DNA from: JAQGJA01 sp965651535
Lineage (GTDB): Bacteria; Pseudomonadota; Alphaproteobacteria; Micavibrionales; SZUA-601
DNA: 8,624 bases
Direction: 5' to 3'
NCBI GenBank assembly: GCA_965651535.1
Contig: CBFGSX010000062.1
Span: 1 to 8,624, forward strand
A model generated the notes under the pieces. That model was not told the DNA's origin and did no database searches. It saw only the letters and a program-made list of their open reading frames with translations. Made by a program: the position numbers and the translations under genes. The stretch's first letter is position 1, and each line of letters starts with the position of its first letter. Positions 1 to 6,232 of this stretch are shown here, one piece after another.

Positions 1-438
1 CAATTCCTTGTGGCCAACTCCAAGGCTGGAAAATCCGTTCGCGGACAACTTGAGTCAAAGCGCGATGCATACCGCAAGGATATCGAGAAACAGGAAGCCG
101 AGCTGAACCGTCTGGGTAAAGAGCTGAAGGACCAGCAAGGAAAAATAGGCAAAGAAGAATTCCTCAAGCGTTACAAAGCTTTGGACGAAAAAGCGAAAAA
201 AGGACAGCAATCCGTATTCGAGCGCACCAAGGCTTTTGAAAAGGCCTATGTGGAGTCGCTTGAAAAGCTGCGCGATCATATTGTTAAGATCGTGGCTGAC
301 ATTGCCGGCAAGAACGGCATCGCGCTGGTGCTGAACCGACAGGAAGTCGTGTTGGTCGATTCCAAGATGGATTTGACCAAACAGGTTCTAGCTGAGCTTG
401 ACAAGAAAGTGACCTCTATCCCTGTGAATATCAAATAA
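1..438 (+). CDS. Skp/OmpH family periplasmic chaperone, 5' end missing
   Basis: This is the C-terminal part of a Skp (OmpH/HlpA) chaperone, which holds unfolded outer-membrane proteins in the periplasm before they reach the Bam complex. The reading frame is open to the left edge (Q-F-L-V-A-N-S-K-A-G-K), so the GTG at position 10 is unlikely to be the true start. The signal peptide and first strand lie outside the window. The segment NSKAGKSVRGQLE is the typical start of the Skp helical tentacle. It is followed by about 75 residues of Lys/Glu-rich coiled coil, then a return helix and the closing segment GIALVLNRQEVVLVD, which belongs to the trimeric beta body. The stop codon lies 11 bases before lpxD, so it is probably in the same operon. 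A skp gene just upstream of lpxD is a common proteobacterial arrangement. Assignment to the family is firm; chaperone function follows from the family. Confidence 0.88.
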   Translation, partial: QFLVANSKAGKSVRGQLESKRDAYRKDIEKQEAELNRLGKELKDQQGKIGKEEFLKRYKALDEKAKKGQQSVFERTKAFEKAYVESLEKLRDHIVKIVADIAGKNGIALVLNRQEVVLVDSKMDLTKQVLAELDKKVTSIPVNIK

Positions 439-449
439 GGGAATTTGCC

Positions 450-1481
450 GTGGCTGATCCGCGATTTTTTAAAACGCCCAAGCCGATAACGTTGCAAGAG
501 ATTGCAGCGGTTTCCGGGGCTGAGGTGAAGGAAAATGCGGACAAGATCATTACCGATGTTGCGCCGCTTCAGATTGCAGGGCCGGATCATCTCAGCTTCT
601 TCGATAACCGCAAGTATCTCGACCTTTTCCAAAAGACCCAGGCCGGGGCGTGTTTCATATCGCCGGAATTCGTCGACAAGGCGCCGAAAAACACCGCTTT
701 TCTGGTAACGAAAACGCCTTACAAAGCCTATGCGTTGGCGGCGCAGAAATTCTATCCCGAGCCATCGTGGAGTCGTTCGCATATCGTGCCGACGGCGCAT
801 ATCGACAAGATGGCAGAAATTGGCGCGAATTGCATCATCGACCACAATGTCTATATCGGGCGCCATGCCAAAATCGGCGCACATTGCTGGATACGGCCCA
901 ATACGGTGATCGGCCCTGGCGTGGAGATTGGCGACAATGTCATTATCGGATCGAATTGCTCTCTGTCGCATTGCATTGTCGGATCGCGCGTGCGTATCCT
1001 GCCGGGTGTGCGCATCGGTCAGGAAGGCTTTGGTTTTGCCATTGATCCGGCGGGCCATGTGCCTGTGCCGCAGCTGGGCCGCGTGCTGATCGGCGACGGC
1101 GTTTCCATCGGCGCGAATACGACAATCGACCGCGGCGCAGGGCCGGACACGGTGATCGGTGAAGGCTGCATGATTGATAACCTTGTACAGATCGGCCACA
1201 ACGTCAAAATCGGCAAGCATTGCGTCATCGTGGCGCAGGTCGGCATCTCGGGCAGCACCGAGATTGAGGATTATGCCGTTCTGGCCGGACAGGTCGGCGT
1301 GGCGGGGCATTTGAAAATCGGCCGCGGTGCGCGCATCGCGGCGCAATCCGGCCTGATGAAGGATGTGGAGGCAGGCGCCGAGATGATGGGTTCGCCCGCC
1401 GTGCCGCTCAAAGACTATTTCCGCCAGGTGGCGACCCTTTCCAACCTTTCCAAGAAACAAAGAACGGCGAATGAATCATGA
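450..1481 (+). CDS. lpxD: UDP-3-O-(3-hydroxyacyl)glucosamine N-acyltransferase
   Basis: LpxD transfers a 3-hydroxyacyl chain from acyl carrier protein to the 2-amino group of UDP-3-O-acylglucosamine, the third step of lipid A synthesis, in the cytoplasm. The 343-residue product has the family's usual length. Residues about 1-105 are the uridine-binding N-terminal domain. Residues about 110-315 are a left-handed beta helix of hexapeptide repeats (IGANCI, IGRHAK, IGPGVE, IGDNVI and so on). The motifs QEGFGFA (191-197) and ANTTIDRGA (222-230) are family hallmarks, and His250 in QIGHN matches the catalytic His239 of the E. coli enzyme. A C-terminal helix follows the helix body (YFRQVATLSNL). The start is GTG at 450, preceded by an AAGGGAA ribosome-binding site with about six bases of spacing. 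The end overlaps the fabZ start by four bases (ATGA). Confidence 0.96.
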   Translation: MADPRFFKTPKPITLQEIAAVSGAEVKENADKIITDVAPLQIAGPDHLSFFDNRKYLDLFQKTQAGACFISPEFVDKAPKNTAFLVTKTPYKAYALAAQKFYPEPSWSRSHIVPTAHIDKMAEIGANCIIDHNVYIGRHAKIGAHCWIRPNTVIGPGVEIGDNVIIGSNCSLSHCIVGSRVRILPGVRIGQEGFGFAIDPAGHVPVPQLGRVLIGDGVSIGANTTIDRGAGPDTVIGEGCMIDNLVQIGHNVKIGKHCVIVAQVGISGSTEIEDYAVLAGQVGVAGHLKIGRGARIAAQSGLMKDVEAGAEMMGSPAVPLKDYFRQVATLSNLSKKQRTANES

Positions 1482-1927
1482 GTGAAGTTCTGGACGTCAA
1501 TAAAATCATGAAGCTGATCCCGCATCGGTATCCGTTTCTGCTGATCGACAAGTTGCGCGACATCGTGCCGAATGCCAGTGCGGTTGGCGTCAAAAATGTA
1601 ACGATCAATGAAGGTCTGTTTCAGGGGCATTTCCCCGGCCACCCGATTTTCCCCGGCGTGCTGATTGTCGAAGCCATGGCGCAGACGGCCGGCTGTCTTG
1701 TCGTGCATTCGCTTGGCCCGACCGCCGAGGATAAATTGGTCTATTTCATGACCATCGACGAGGCGCGCTTCCGTAAACCGGTCGTCCCGGGCGATGTTCT
1801 CGAGCTGCACGTTGCGGTCGAGCGCAGCCGCGGCAATGTCTGGAAATTCAAAGGCGAGGCCAAAGTCGGCGGTCAGCTTCACGCCGAGGCGATTTTTTCC
1901 GCCATGATCATGGATAAACCCGAATGA
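1478..1927 (+). CDS. fabZ: 3-hydroxyacyl-ACP dehydratase FabZ
   Basis: FabZ removes water from 3-hydroxyacyl-ACP in type II fatty acid synthesis. It draws on the same hydroxyacyl-ACP pool that LpxA and LpxD use, which explains its place in this operon. The 149-residue protein is a single hotdog domain. It shows the IPHRYPFLLID opening and the active-site stretch GHFPGHPIFPGVL, with His51 and Glu65 separated by 14 residues as in the catalytic pair of Pseudomonas FabZ (His49/Glu63). EARFRKPVVPGD (95-106) is another conserved block. The start ATG overlaps the lpxD stop (ATGA, 1478-1481) and its stop overlaps the lpxA start in the same way, so it is probably translated by coupling. I see nothing abnormal in it. 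Confidence 0.97.
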   Translation: MSEVLDVNKIMKLIPHRYPFLLIDKLRDIVPNASAVGVKNVTINEGLFQGHFPGHPIFPGVLIVEAMAQTAGCLVVHSLGPTAEDKLVYFMTIDEARFRKPVVPGDVLELHVAVERSRGNVWKFKGEAKVGGQLHAEAIFSAMIMDKPE

Positions 1928-2721
1928 CGACACAAATCCACCCGACCGCGATCATCGCCGACGGCGCGCAAATCGGCGAGGGCTGCACGATCGGCCCGTA
2001 TTGCGTCATCGGCCCGAAGGTGAAACTCGGCCCGCGTTGCATGCTGCACAGCCATGTGGTCATCGAATGTAATGCCACGATTGGCGAGGAAACGGAAATT
2101 TTCCCTTTCGCTTCGCTGAATATCCCGCAGGATTTGAAATTCAAGGGCGAAGACTCGCGTCTTGTGATTGGCAAGCGCAATAAAATTCGTGAATATGCCA
2201 CGCTGCAATCGGGAACCGCCGCCGACCGCATGGAAACCACTATCGGCGATAATTGCCTGTTCATGGCCTCGACCCATGTCGGCCATGACAGTATTGTCGG
2301 CAGTAACGTCATTCTGGCGAATTGTGCGACATTGGCGGGTCATGTCGTCGTGGGCGATTACGCCTTTATTGGCGGGCTTTCCGCCGTGCAGCAACGCGTG
2401 CGCATCGGGCACAACGCCATGATCGGCGGGATGTCCGGCGTCGAAAACGATGTGATTCCCTATGGCCTTGTAATGGGCGAGCGCGCCAACCTTGCCGGAT
2501 TGAATTTCGTCGGCCTCGAGCGGCGCGGTGTCGAAAAACCGGACATTCAAAACCTCCGCACGGCATACAAAAAACTTTTCGAGGGCGACGGAACACTGGC
2601 CCAGCGCATTGAAAATTTGTCCAATGATCCCGCCAATAACAATTTGGTCGAGAATGTGCTGAAGTTCATCAAAGAAAAACCGGGCGCGGCTTTGTGTCAA
2701 CCCAAGCGTGCCAATGGCTAA
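1924..2721 (+). CDS. lpxA: UDP-N-acetylglucosamine O-acyltransferase
   Basis: LpxA starts lipid A synthesis by moving a 3-hydroxyacyl chain from ACP to the 3-OH of UDP-GlcNAc in the cytoplasm. The 265-residue product matches the family length: a left-handed beta helix of hexapeptide repeats (residues about 5-185), then an alpha-helical C-terminal domain. His121 in THVGHD matches catalytic His125 of E. coli; Lys72, His118, His140 and Arg200 match Lys76, His122, His144 and Arg204. Gly169 sits at the acyl-length ruler position (E. coli Gly173, Met in P. aeruginosa), so a long chain near C14 is plausible. One oddity is Gln156 where E. coli has His160, with Arg158 for the neighbouring Phe (AVQQRV instead of the usual VHQF-type motif). 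The start overlaps the fabZ stop by four bases and the end overlaps lpxI by eight. Confidence 0.96.
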   Translation: MTTQIHPTAIIADGAQIGEGCTIGPYCVIGPKVKLGPRCMLHSHVVIECNATIGEETEIFPFASLNIPQDLKFKGEDSRLVIGKRNKIREYATLQSGTAADRMETTIGDNCLFMASTHVGHDSIVGSNVILANCATLAGHVVVGDYAFIGGLSAVQQRVRIGHNAMIGGMSGVENDVIPYGLVMGERANLAGLNFVGLERRGVEKPDIQNLRTAYKKLFEGDGTLAQRIENLSNDPANNNLVENVLKFIKEKPGAALCQPKRANG

Positions 2722-3538
2722 GACCGCCATCATCGCCGGAGGAGGGATGCTGCCCCAGCTGGCGGCGCAATCCCTACGCGACAAAAACAGCGAACCTTTT
2801 GTCGTCGCGTTGAAAAGTTTTACCGATACGTCATGGGTCGGAAATTACGCCCATGTCTGGTTGCGTCTGGGGCAGGTCGGAAAACTCGTGAAAACCCTGA
2901 AAAAGCAGGGTGTTGAGCAAATCACTTTTGCGGGTCACCTGCGCCGCCCGTCTTTGTCGAATTTCGTTTCGCAATACGGTCTGGATATGCAGGGCGCAAA
3001 ATTACTGTGGCAGTTGCGCAAAAAGAGCATGGGAGACGACACACTATTGCGTCATGTTGCAGATTTCTTCAATAAAAAGGGTTTTGCCATTGTCGGCACG
3101 GATCAGATTATCCCCGACAGCCTCATGCCGTCCGGTGCGCTGACGCAAAAGAATCCCGATGTCGATGAATGGAGAGACATCGACGCCGCCGCCAAAATTC
3201 TAAAGGAATGGGCAAGACTGGATCAAGGACAGGCCATCGTCGTGCAACAGGGGATTATTCTGGGCGTCGAGGCCGCCGAGGGGGCGGACGAGCTGATCCG
3301 CCGTTGCGCCGCCTATAAGCGCGAGGGACGCGGCCCGATTTTGGTCAAGATAAAAAAACCGCAACAGGATCGCCGCCTCGATCTGCCGACAATCGGCGAG
3401 AAAACCGTCAAAAGCGCCATCGAAGCGGGGTTTAGTGGCATCGCGGTGCAGGCAGGGAATGCCTTGTTTCTCAATCCGTCGGGAAGCGTCGCATTGGCCA
3501 ATGAAAACAAAATTTTTCTCGTCGGATTCGATCTGTGA
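2714..3538 (+). CDS. lpxI: UDP-2,3-diacylglucosamine pyrophosphatase LpxI
   Basis: LpxI (formerly DUF1009) hydrolyses UDP-2,3-diacylglucosamine to lipid X and UMP. It takes the place of LpxH in many alphaproteobacteria. With the ATG at 2714 the product has 274 residues and opens with MAKTAIIAGGGMLPQLAA, the family's N-terminal pattern. A GTG at 2708 would add two residues and is less likely. The C-terminal catalytic domain contains VEAAEGADELIRR (185-197), then PILVKIKKPQQDRRLDLPTIG, where Asp223 should match the catalytic Asp225 reported for Caulobacter LpxI. The gene overlaps lpxA by eight bases and lpxB by four (GTGA). Its presence between lpxA and lpxB supports the LpxI version of the pathway; no LpxH-like gene is visible in this window. 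Confidence 0.93.
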   Translation: MAKTAIIAGGGMLPQLAAQSLRDKNSEPFVVALKSFTDTSWVGNYAHVWLRLGQVGKLVKTLKKQGVEQITFAGHLRRPSLSNFVSQYGLDMQGAKLLWQLRKKSMGDDTLLRHVADFFNKKGFAIVGTDQIIPDSLMPSGALTQKNPDVDEWRDIDAAAKILKEWARLDQGQAIVVQQGIILGVEAAEGADELIRRCAAYKREGRGPILVKIKKPQQDRRLDLPTIGEKTVKSAIEAGFSGIAVQAGNALFLNPSGSVALANENKIFLVGFDL

Positions 3539-4659
3539 CGCGTAAAATATTCCTGATTGCGGGCGAAGCCTCGGGCGACATACTGGGTGCGTCGCTGATG
3601 CAGGATTTGCGTACCGCTGGCTTTGATGGCGCGTTTTGCGGTGTCGGCGGTGCCGAAATGGAAGCGCAAGGCCTGCAAAGCCTGTTTCCCATGTCCGATC
3701 TCAGCGTGATGGGCGTGGCCGAGGTCGTTTCGCATCTGCCGCTGATTTTGAAACGCCTCGATGAGACCGTCACCGCCATCAAGAAAGAAAACCCCGATAT
3801 TCTGGTGACGATCGACAGCCCGGATTTTTGTTTGCGCGTGGCCAAAAAAATAAAGAAAGCCGCGCCGCAGATTAAAATCGTCCATATGGTCGCGCCGACG
3901 GTCTGGGCGTGGCGGCCGGGACGCGCGAAAAAAATTGCAAAATTCCTCGACGGGCTGATGTGCCTGTTTCCGTTCGAGCCGCGCTATTTCAAGCCACACG
4001 GGCTAAAGGCGGAATTCGTCGGCCATCCCTTGGCCGCGCAGATCAAGCCCGCCGACAAGGGTATCTTTTATAAAAAATACAGCCTTGATTCCGAAAAGCC
4101 GATCCTGTGCCTGTTGCCGGGCAGCCGCCGCCGCGAGATCGAAAGCCTGTGGCCCGTTTTCGTCGAGACGTTCCATCGCGTCCATTCCTATGTTCCAGAC
4201 CTTCAGGTCGTTGTGCCGACTTTGCCGCATCTGATCGAAAAGTTCGGCGTCCCGCATGATAGAATGGTTTTTATCACCGCGCGCGAAGACAAATATGCCG
4301 CCATGCAAGCCGCTACGGTGGCACTGCATGCTTCCGGCACCGTCGCGTTGGAGCTGGCGCTATGCGGCACGCCGATGGTGACGGCCTATAAAATCAGCCC
4401 GTTTTCGGCGTGGATTGGAAAAAAATTGCTCAAGACGAAATTCGTCAATCTGGTGAATATCCTGACGAACCAGCCGATTGTGCCGGAAATGCTGCAGGAG
4501 AATTGCACACCGGACAATCTTGCGCCGCTGGTTCAGGCGCTGTTGACGCAAAAGCCGCTGAACGATTTACAGCGCGGCCAGTTGGCCGACATCGCGCCGA
4601 TGCTCAAAGAAAACACGCCGCTTGCGGCGGCGCGTTTCGTGCAATCTTATTTGAATTAG
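3535..4659 (+). CDS. lpxB: Lipid-A-disaccharide synthase
   Basis: LpxB, a GT19 glycosyltransferase at the inner face of the cytoplasmic membrane, condenses UDP-2,3-diacylglucosamine with lipid X to form the beta-1,6 disaccharide of lipid A. The 374-residue product has the usual length. The N-terminal half has AGEASGDILGA (9-19), GVGGAEM (36-42) and IDSPDF (93-98), where the catalytic Asp of the family lies. The next block is APTVWAWRPGRAKKIA (120-135). The nucleotide-binding half has FVGHPL (161-166), LPGSRRREI (194-202) and ASGTVALELAL (266-276). Translation starts at a GTG overlapping the lpxI stop (GTGA, 3535-3538). It is the last gene of the operon. Its TAG stop overlaps the gltA stop on the other strand, which leaves no space for a separate terminator. 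Confidence 0.96.
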   Translation: MTRKIFLIAGEASGDILGASLMQDLRTAGFDGAFCGVGGAEMEAQGLQSLFPMSDLSVMGVAEVVSHLPLILKRLDETVTAIKKENPDILVTIDSPDFCLRVAKKIKKAAPQIKIVHMVAPTVWAWRPGRAKKIAKFLDGLMCLFPFEPRYFKPHGLKAEFVGHPLAAQIKPADKGIFYKKYSLDSEKPILCLLPGSRRREIESLWPVFVETFHRVHSYVPDLQVVVPTLPHLIEKFGVPHDRMVFITAREDKYAAMQAATVALHASGTVALELALCGTPMVTAYKISPFSAWIGKKLLKTKFVNLVNILTNQPIVPEMLQENCTPDNLAPLVQALLTQKPLNDLQRGQLADIAPMLKENTPLAAARFVQSYLN

Positions 4660-5975
4660 CGCTTGTTGAGCGGTTTGAACGGTCGGCTGGCCGGGCCGGT
4701 ATAAAGCTGGCGCGGGCGGCCGATCTTCATGGCCGGGTCTTCGACCATTTCCTTCCATTGCGCGATCCAGCCGACGGTGCGGGCCAGCGCGAACAGCACG
4801 GTAAAGATTTGCGTCGGGAAGCCCATCGCCTGATAGAGGATGCCCGAATAAAAGTCGACATTCGGGAACAGCTTGCGCTCGACGAAATACGGGTCTTCGA
4901 GGGCGATTTTCTCCAGCTCCATGGCCAGCTTCAGTTTGGGTTCGTCTTCCTTGCCCAAAGCCTTCAGCACATCATAGCAATCCTTGCGGATGACCTTGGC
5001 GCGCGGGTCATAATTGCGATAGACGCGGTGACCGAAGCCCATCAGCTTGAATGGGTCGGATTTGTCCTTGGCGCGGGCAAGGAATTCGGGGATACGGTCG
5101 GCCGTGCCGATCTGATCCAGCATACGCAGCACGGCTTCGTTGGCGCCGCCATGCGACGGCCCCCACAATGTTGCAATACCGGCGGCGACGCAGGCATAGG
5201 GGTTCGCGCCCGATGAACCGGCCAGACGGACGGTCGAGGTCGAGGCGTTTTGCTCGTGGTCGGCATGCAGGATGAACAGCTTGTTCAGCGCTTTGGCGAC
5301 GACGGGATTGACGTGGTATTCCTCGGCCGGAACGGCAAAGCACATACGCAGGAAATTCGCGGCGTAATCCAGCTCGTTCTTGGGATAGATAAAGGGCTGG
5401 CCGATGCTGTATTTATAGCTCATTGCCGCCAAAGTGGGGATTTTGGCAATCAGGCGGTGCGCCGTGATGTCACGGATCTGCGGCGTATCGAAAGCCGGAT
5501 GGTCGTTATAGAAGGCCGACAGACCGCCGACCGCGCCGCACATAATGGCCATCGGGTGCGCATCGCGACGGAAGCCGGCAAAGAACTGGGTGACCTGTTC
5601 GTGCACCAGCGAATGGTGTGTGATGCTATAGGAAAACTCTTCGTATTCCTTTTTATTCGGCAGCTCGCCGTAAAGCAGGAGATAGGCGACCTCGAGGAAG
5701 TCGCAATTCTCGGCCAGATCCGCGACATTATAGCCGCGATGCATCAAGATGCCTTTGTCGCCGTCGATAAAGGTCAGGCCGGACTCGCATGAGCTGGTTG
5801 CGGTAAATCCGGGGTCATGGGTGAAATAGCCCAATTCCTTGTGCAGGCCTCGTATGTCGATCACATCCGAACCCTCCGAGCCGCTCAGGATGGGCATCTT
5901 GACCGATTTGCCCGTCTGGTCATCTGTCAAGGTGACGGTGCGCTGGTTGTTGGCGGGCTTTTCTTGGGCGGACAT
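4656..5975 (-). CDS. gltA: Citrate synthase, type II
   Basis: This enzyme condenses oxaloacetate and acetyl-CoA to citrate, the entry step of the TCA cycle. The ATG at 5975 gives 439 residues, close to the 427 of E. coli GltA, and has a good ribosome-binding site (AAGGA at 5983-5987, seven bases away). The frame stays open to 6101, but that 42-residue extension has no family resemblance. Key residues are present: His237 in HADHEQNAST, His275 in GPSHGGAN, His316 and Arg325 in GFGHRVYRNYDPRA, Asp374 in PNVDFYSG, Arg399 in ALARTVGW and Arg420 in GRPRQLYTG. The N-terminal domain before residue 60 is of the hexameric, Gram-negative type. Its TAA stop overlaps the lpxB stop head-on. gltA next to gltX is a familiar alphaproteobacterial arrangement, here split by an island. 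Confidence 0.97.
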   Translation of the reverse strand: MSAQEKPANNQRTVTLTDDQTGKSVKMPILSGSEGSDVIDIRGLHKELGYFTHDPGFTATSSCESGLTFIDGDKGILMHRGYNVADLAENCDFLEVAYLLLYGELPNKKEYEEFSYSITHHSLVHEQVTQFFAGFRRDAHPMAIMCGAVGGLSAFYNDHPAFDTPQIRDITAHRLIAKIPTLAAMSYKYSIGQPFIYPKNELDYAANFLRMCFAVPAEEYHVNPVVAKALNKLFILHADHEQNASTSTVRLAGSSGANPYACVAAGIATLWGPSHGGANEAVLRMLDQIGTADRIPEFLARAKDKSDPFKLMGFGHRVYRNYDPRAKVIRKDCYDVLKALGKEDEPKLKLAMELEKIALEDPYFVERKLFPNVDFYSGILYQAMGFPTQIFTVLFALARTVGWIAQWKEMVEDPAMKIGRPRQLYTGPASRPFKPLNKR

Positions 5976-6090
5976 GGGATTATCCTTTTTGAGGCAGGGG
6001 ATAACTGGAATCGGTGTGGCGTTGCAGCGCAACAATCCTACCATAGCCTGAATAAGCTGAAAGAATCGTGAATTAGGACATAATGTCAGG
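5976..6090. other. gltA upstream leader
   Basis: This 115-base stretch separates the gltA start from the thioesterase remnant. It must carry the gltA promoter unless transcripts arrive from further upstream. On the - strand I see only weak -10-like hexamers (TATGGT, TAGGAT) without a convincing -35 partner, and no clear operator. The only solid signal is the gltA ribosome-binding site at 5983-5987. Confidence 0.4.
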
Positions 6091-6140
6091 TTATTTTGCA
6101 ATCACCGCGCAGGTCAGCTCGGTGCGGGTGGTGAGTTTTC
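6091..6140 (+). repeat. Direct repeat, left copy
   Basis: Left copy of a 50-base direct repeat (41 of 50 identical to 7681-7730, with a 22-base perfect core at 6107-6128). The two copies lie 1590 bases apart in the same orientation and bracket the toxin/membrane-protein island. They are the 3' ends of two related thioesterase genes. Confidence 0.8.
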
Positions 6141-6144
6141 TTCC
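6091..6144 (-). pseudogene. 3'-end remnant of a second thioesterase gene
   Basis: Read on the - strand, this segment codes GRKLTTRTELTCAVIAK followed by TAA. That matches the C-terminus of the intact thioesterase encoded at 7681-8106 (DGKLIARTELTCAVIRK) at 12 of 17 residues, and both end in the same stop codon. At the DNA level 41 of the first 50 positions agree, including a perfect 22-base run (6107-6128 and 7697-7718). Several differences are synonymous or give codon-sized changes, so this looks like the end of a related gene rather than a recent exact copy. No homology is visible below the stop codon or, with confidence, above 6144. It is the left edge of the inserted island. Confidence 0.8.
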
Positions 6145-6185
6145 TTGACAAAAGGCGGATTTTATAGGAACATAAACCTATAAAA
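6145..6185 (+). promoter_or_regulatory. Possible promoter and operator palindrome
   Basis: A perfect TTGACA (6145-6150) starts immediately after the thioesterase remnant. Candidate -10 hexamers lie 18-20 bases downstream (AACATA or CATAAA, 6169-6176), which is longer than ideal. Centred on them is a perfect inverted repeat, TTTTATAGG (6160-6168) and CCTATAAAA (6177-6185), with an eight-base spacer. A dimeric repressor bound there would block such a promoter. The right arm shares bases with the terminator hairpin that follows. The inverted repeat is seen directly; promoter and operator roles are inferred. Confidence 0.35.
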
Positions 6186-6217
6186 GCCCGGGTTCCGTCC
6201 GGGCTTTCTCATTTTTT
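6183..6217 (+). terminator. Rho-independent terminator, possibly bidirectional
   Basis: A nine-pair perfect stem, AAAGCCCGG (6183-6191) with CCGGGCTTT (6199-6207), has a seven-base loop and is followed by a T run at 6212-6217. On the - strand the same stem runs into TTTTATAGG, so it may stop transcription both ways. It lies only 16 bases before the toxin start codon, an odd place for a terminator. It could shield the toxin gene from read-through, act as an attenuator in its leader, or stop transcripts coming from the right. Confidence 0.75.
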
Positions 6218-6232
6218 GACCCAGAGAATTTC

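Noticed and set aside
276..1460. Long - strand open frame opposite lpxD (394 codons)
   Set aside because: It is a shadow of the hexapeptide-repeat coding sequence of lpxD, whose identity is certain. The protein is rich in His, Arg and Asp with no family resemblance.
2708..2713. GTG at 2708 as the lpxI start
   Set aside because: The ATG at 2714 gives the family-typical N-terminus; the extra Met-Pro is not supported.
1879..2784. Long - strand open frame opposite lpxA (301 codons)
   Set aside because: It is antisense to lpxA and the start of lpxI and mirrors the codon pattern of the repeats. No recognisable protein.
4410..5216. + strand open frame across the lpxB end and gltA (268 codons)
   Set aside because: It overlaps two certain genes in other frames, has biased composition and no recognisable domain.
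5976..6101. 42-residue N-terminal extension of GltA
   Set aside because: The open frame continues to an ATG at 6101, but the extension does not resemble citrate synthase, runs into the thioesterase remnant, and the ATG at 5975 has a clear ribosome-binding site.
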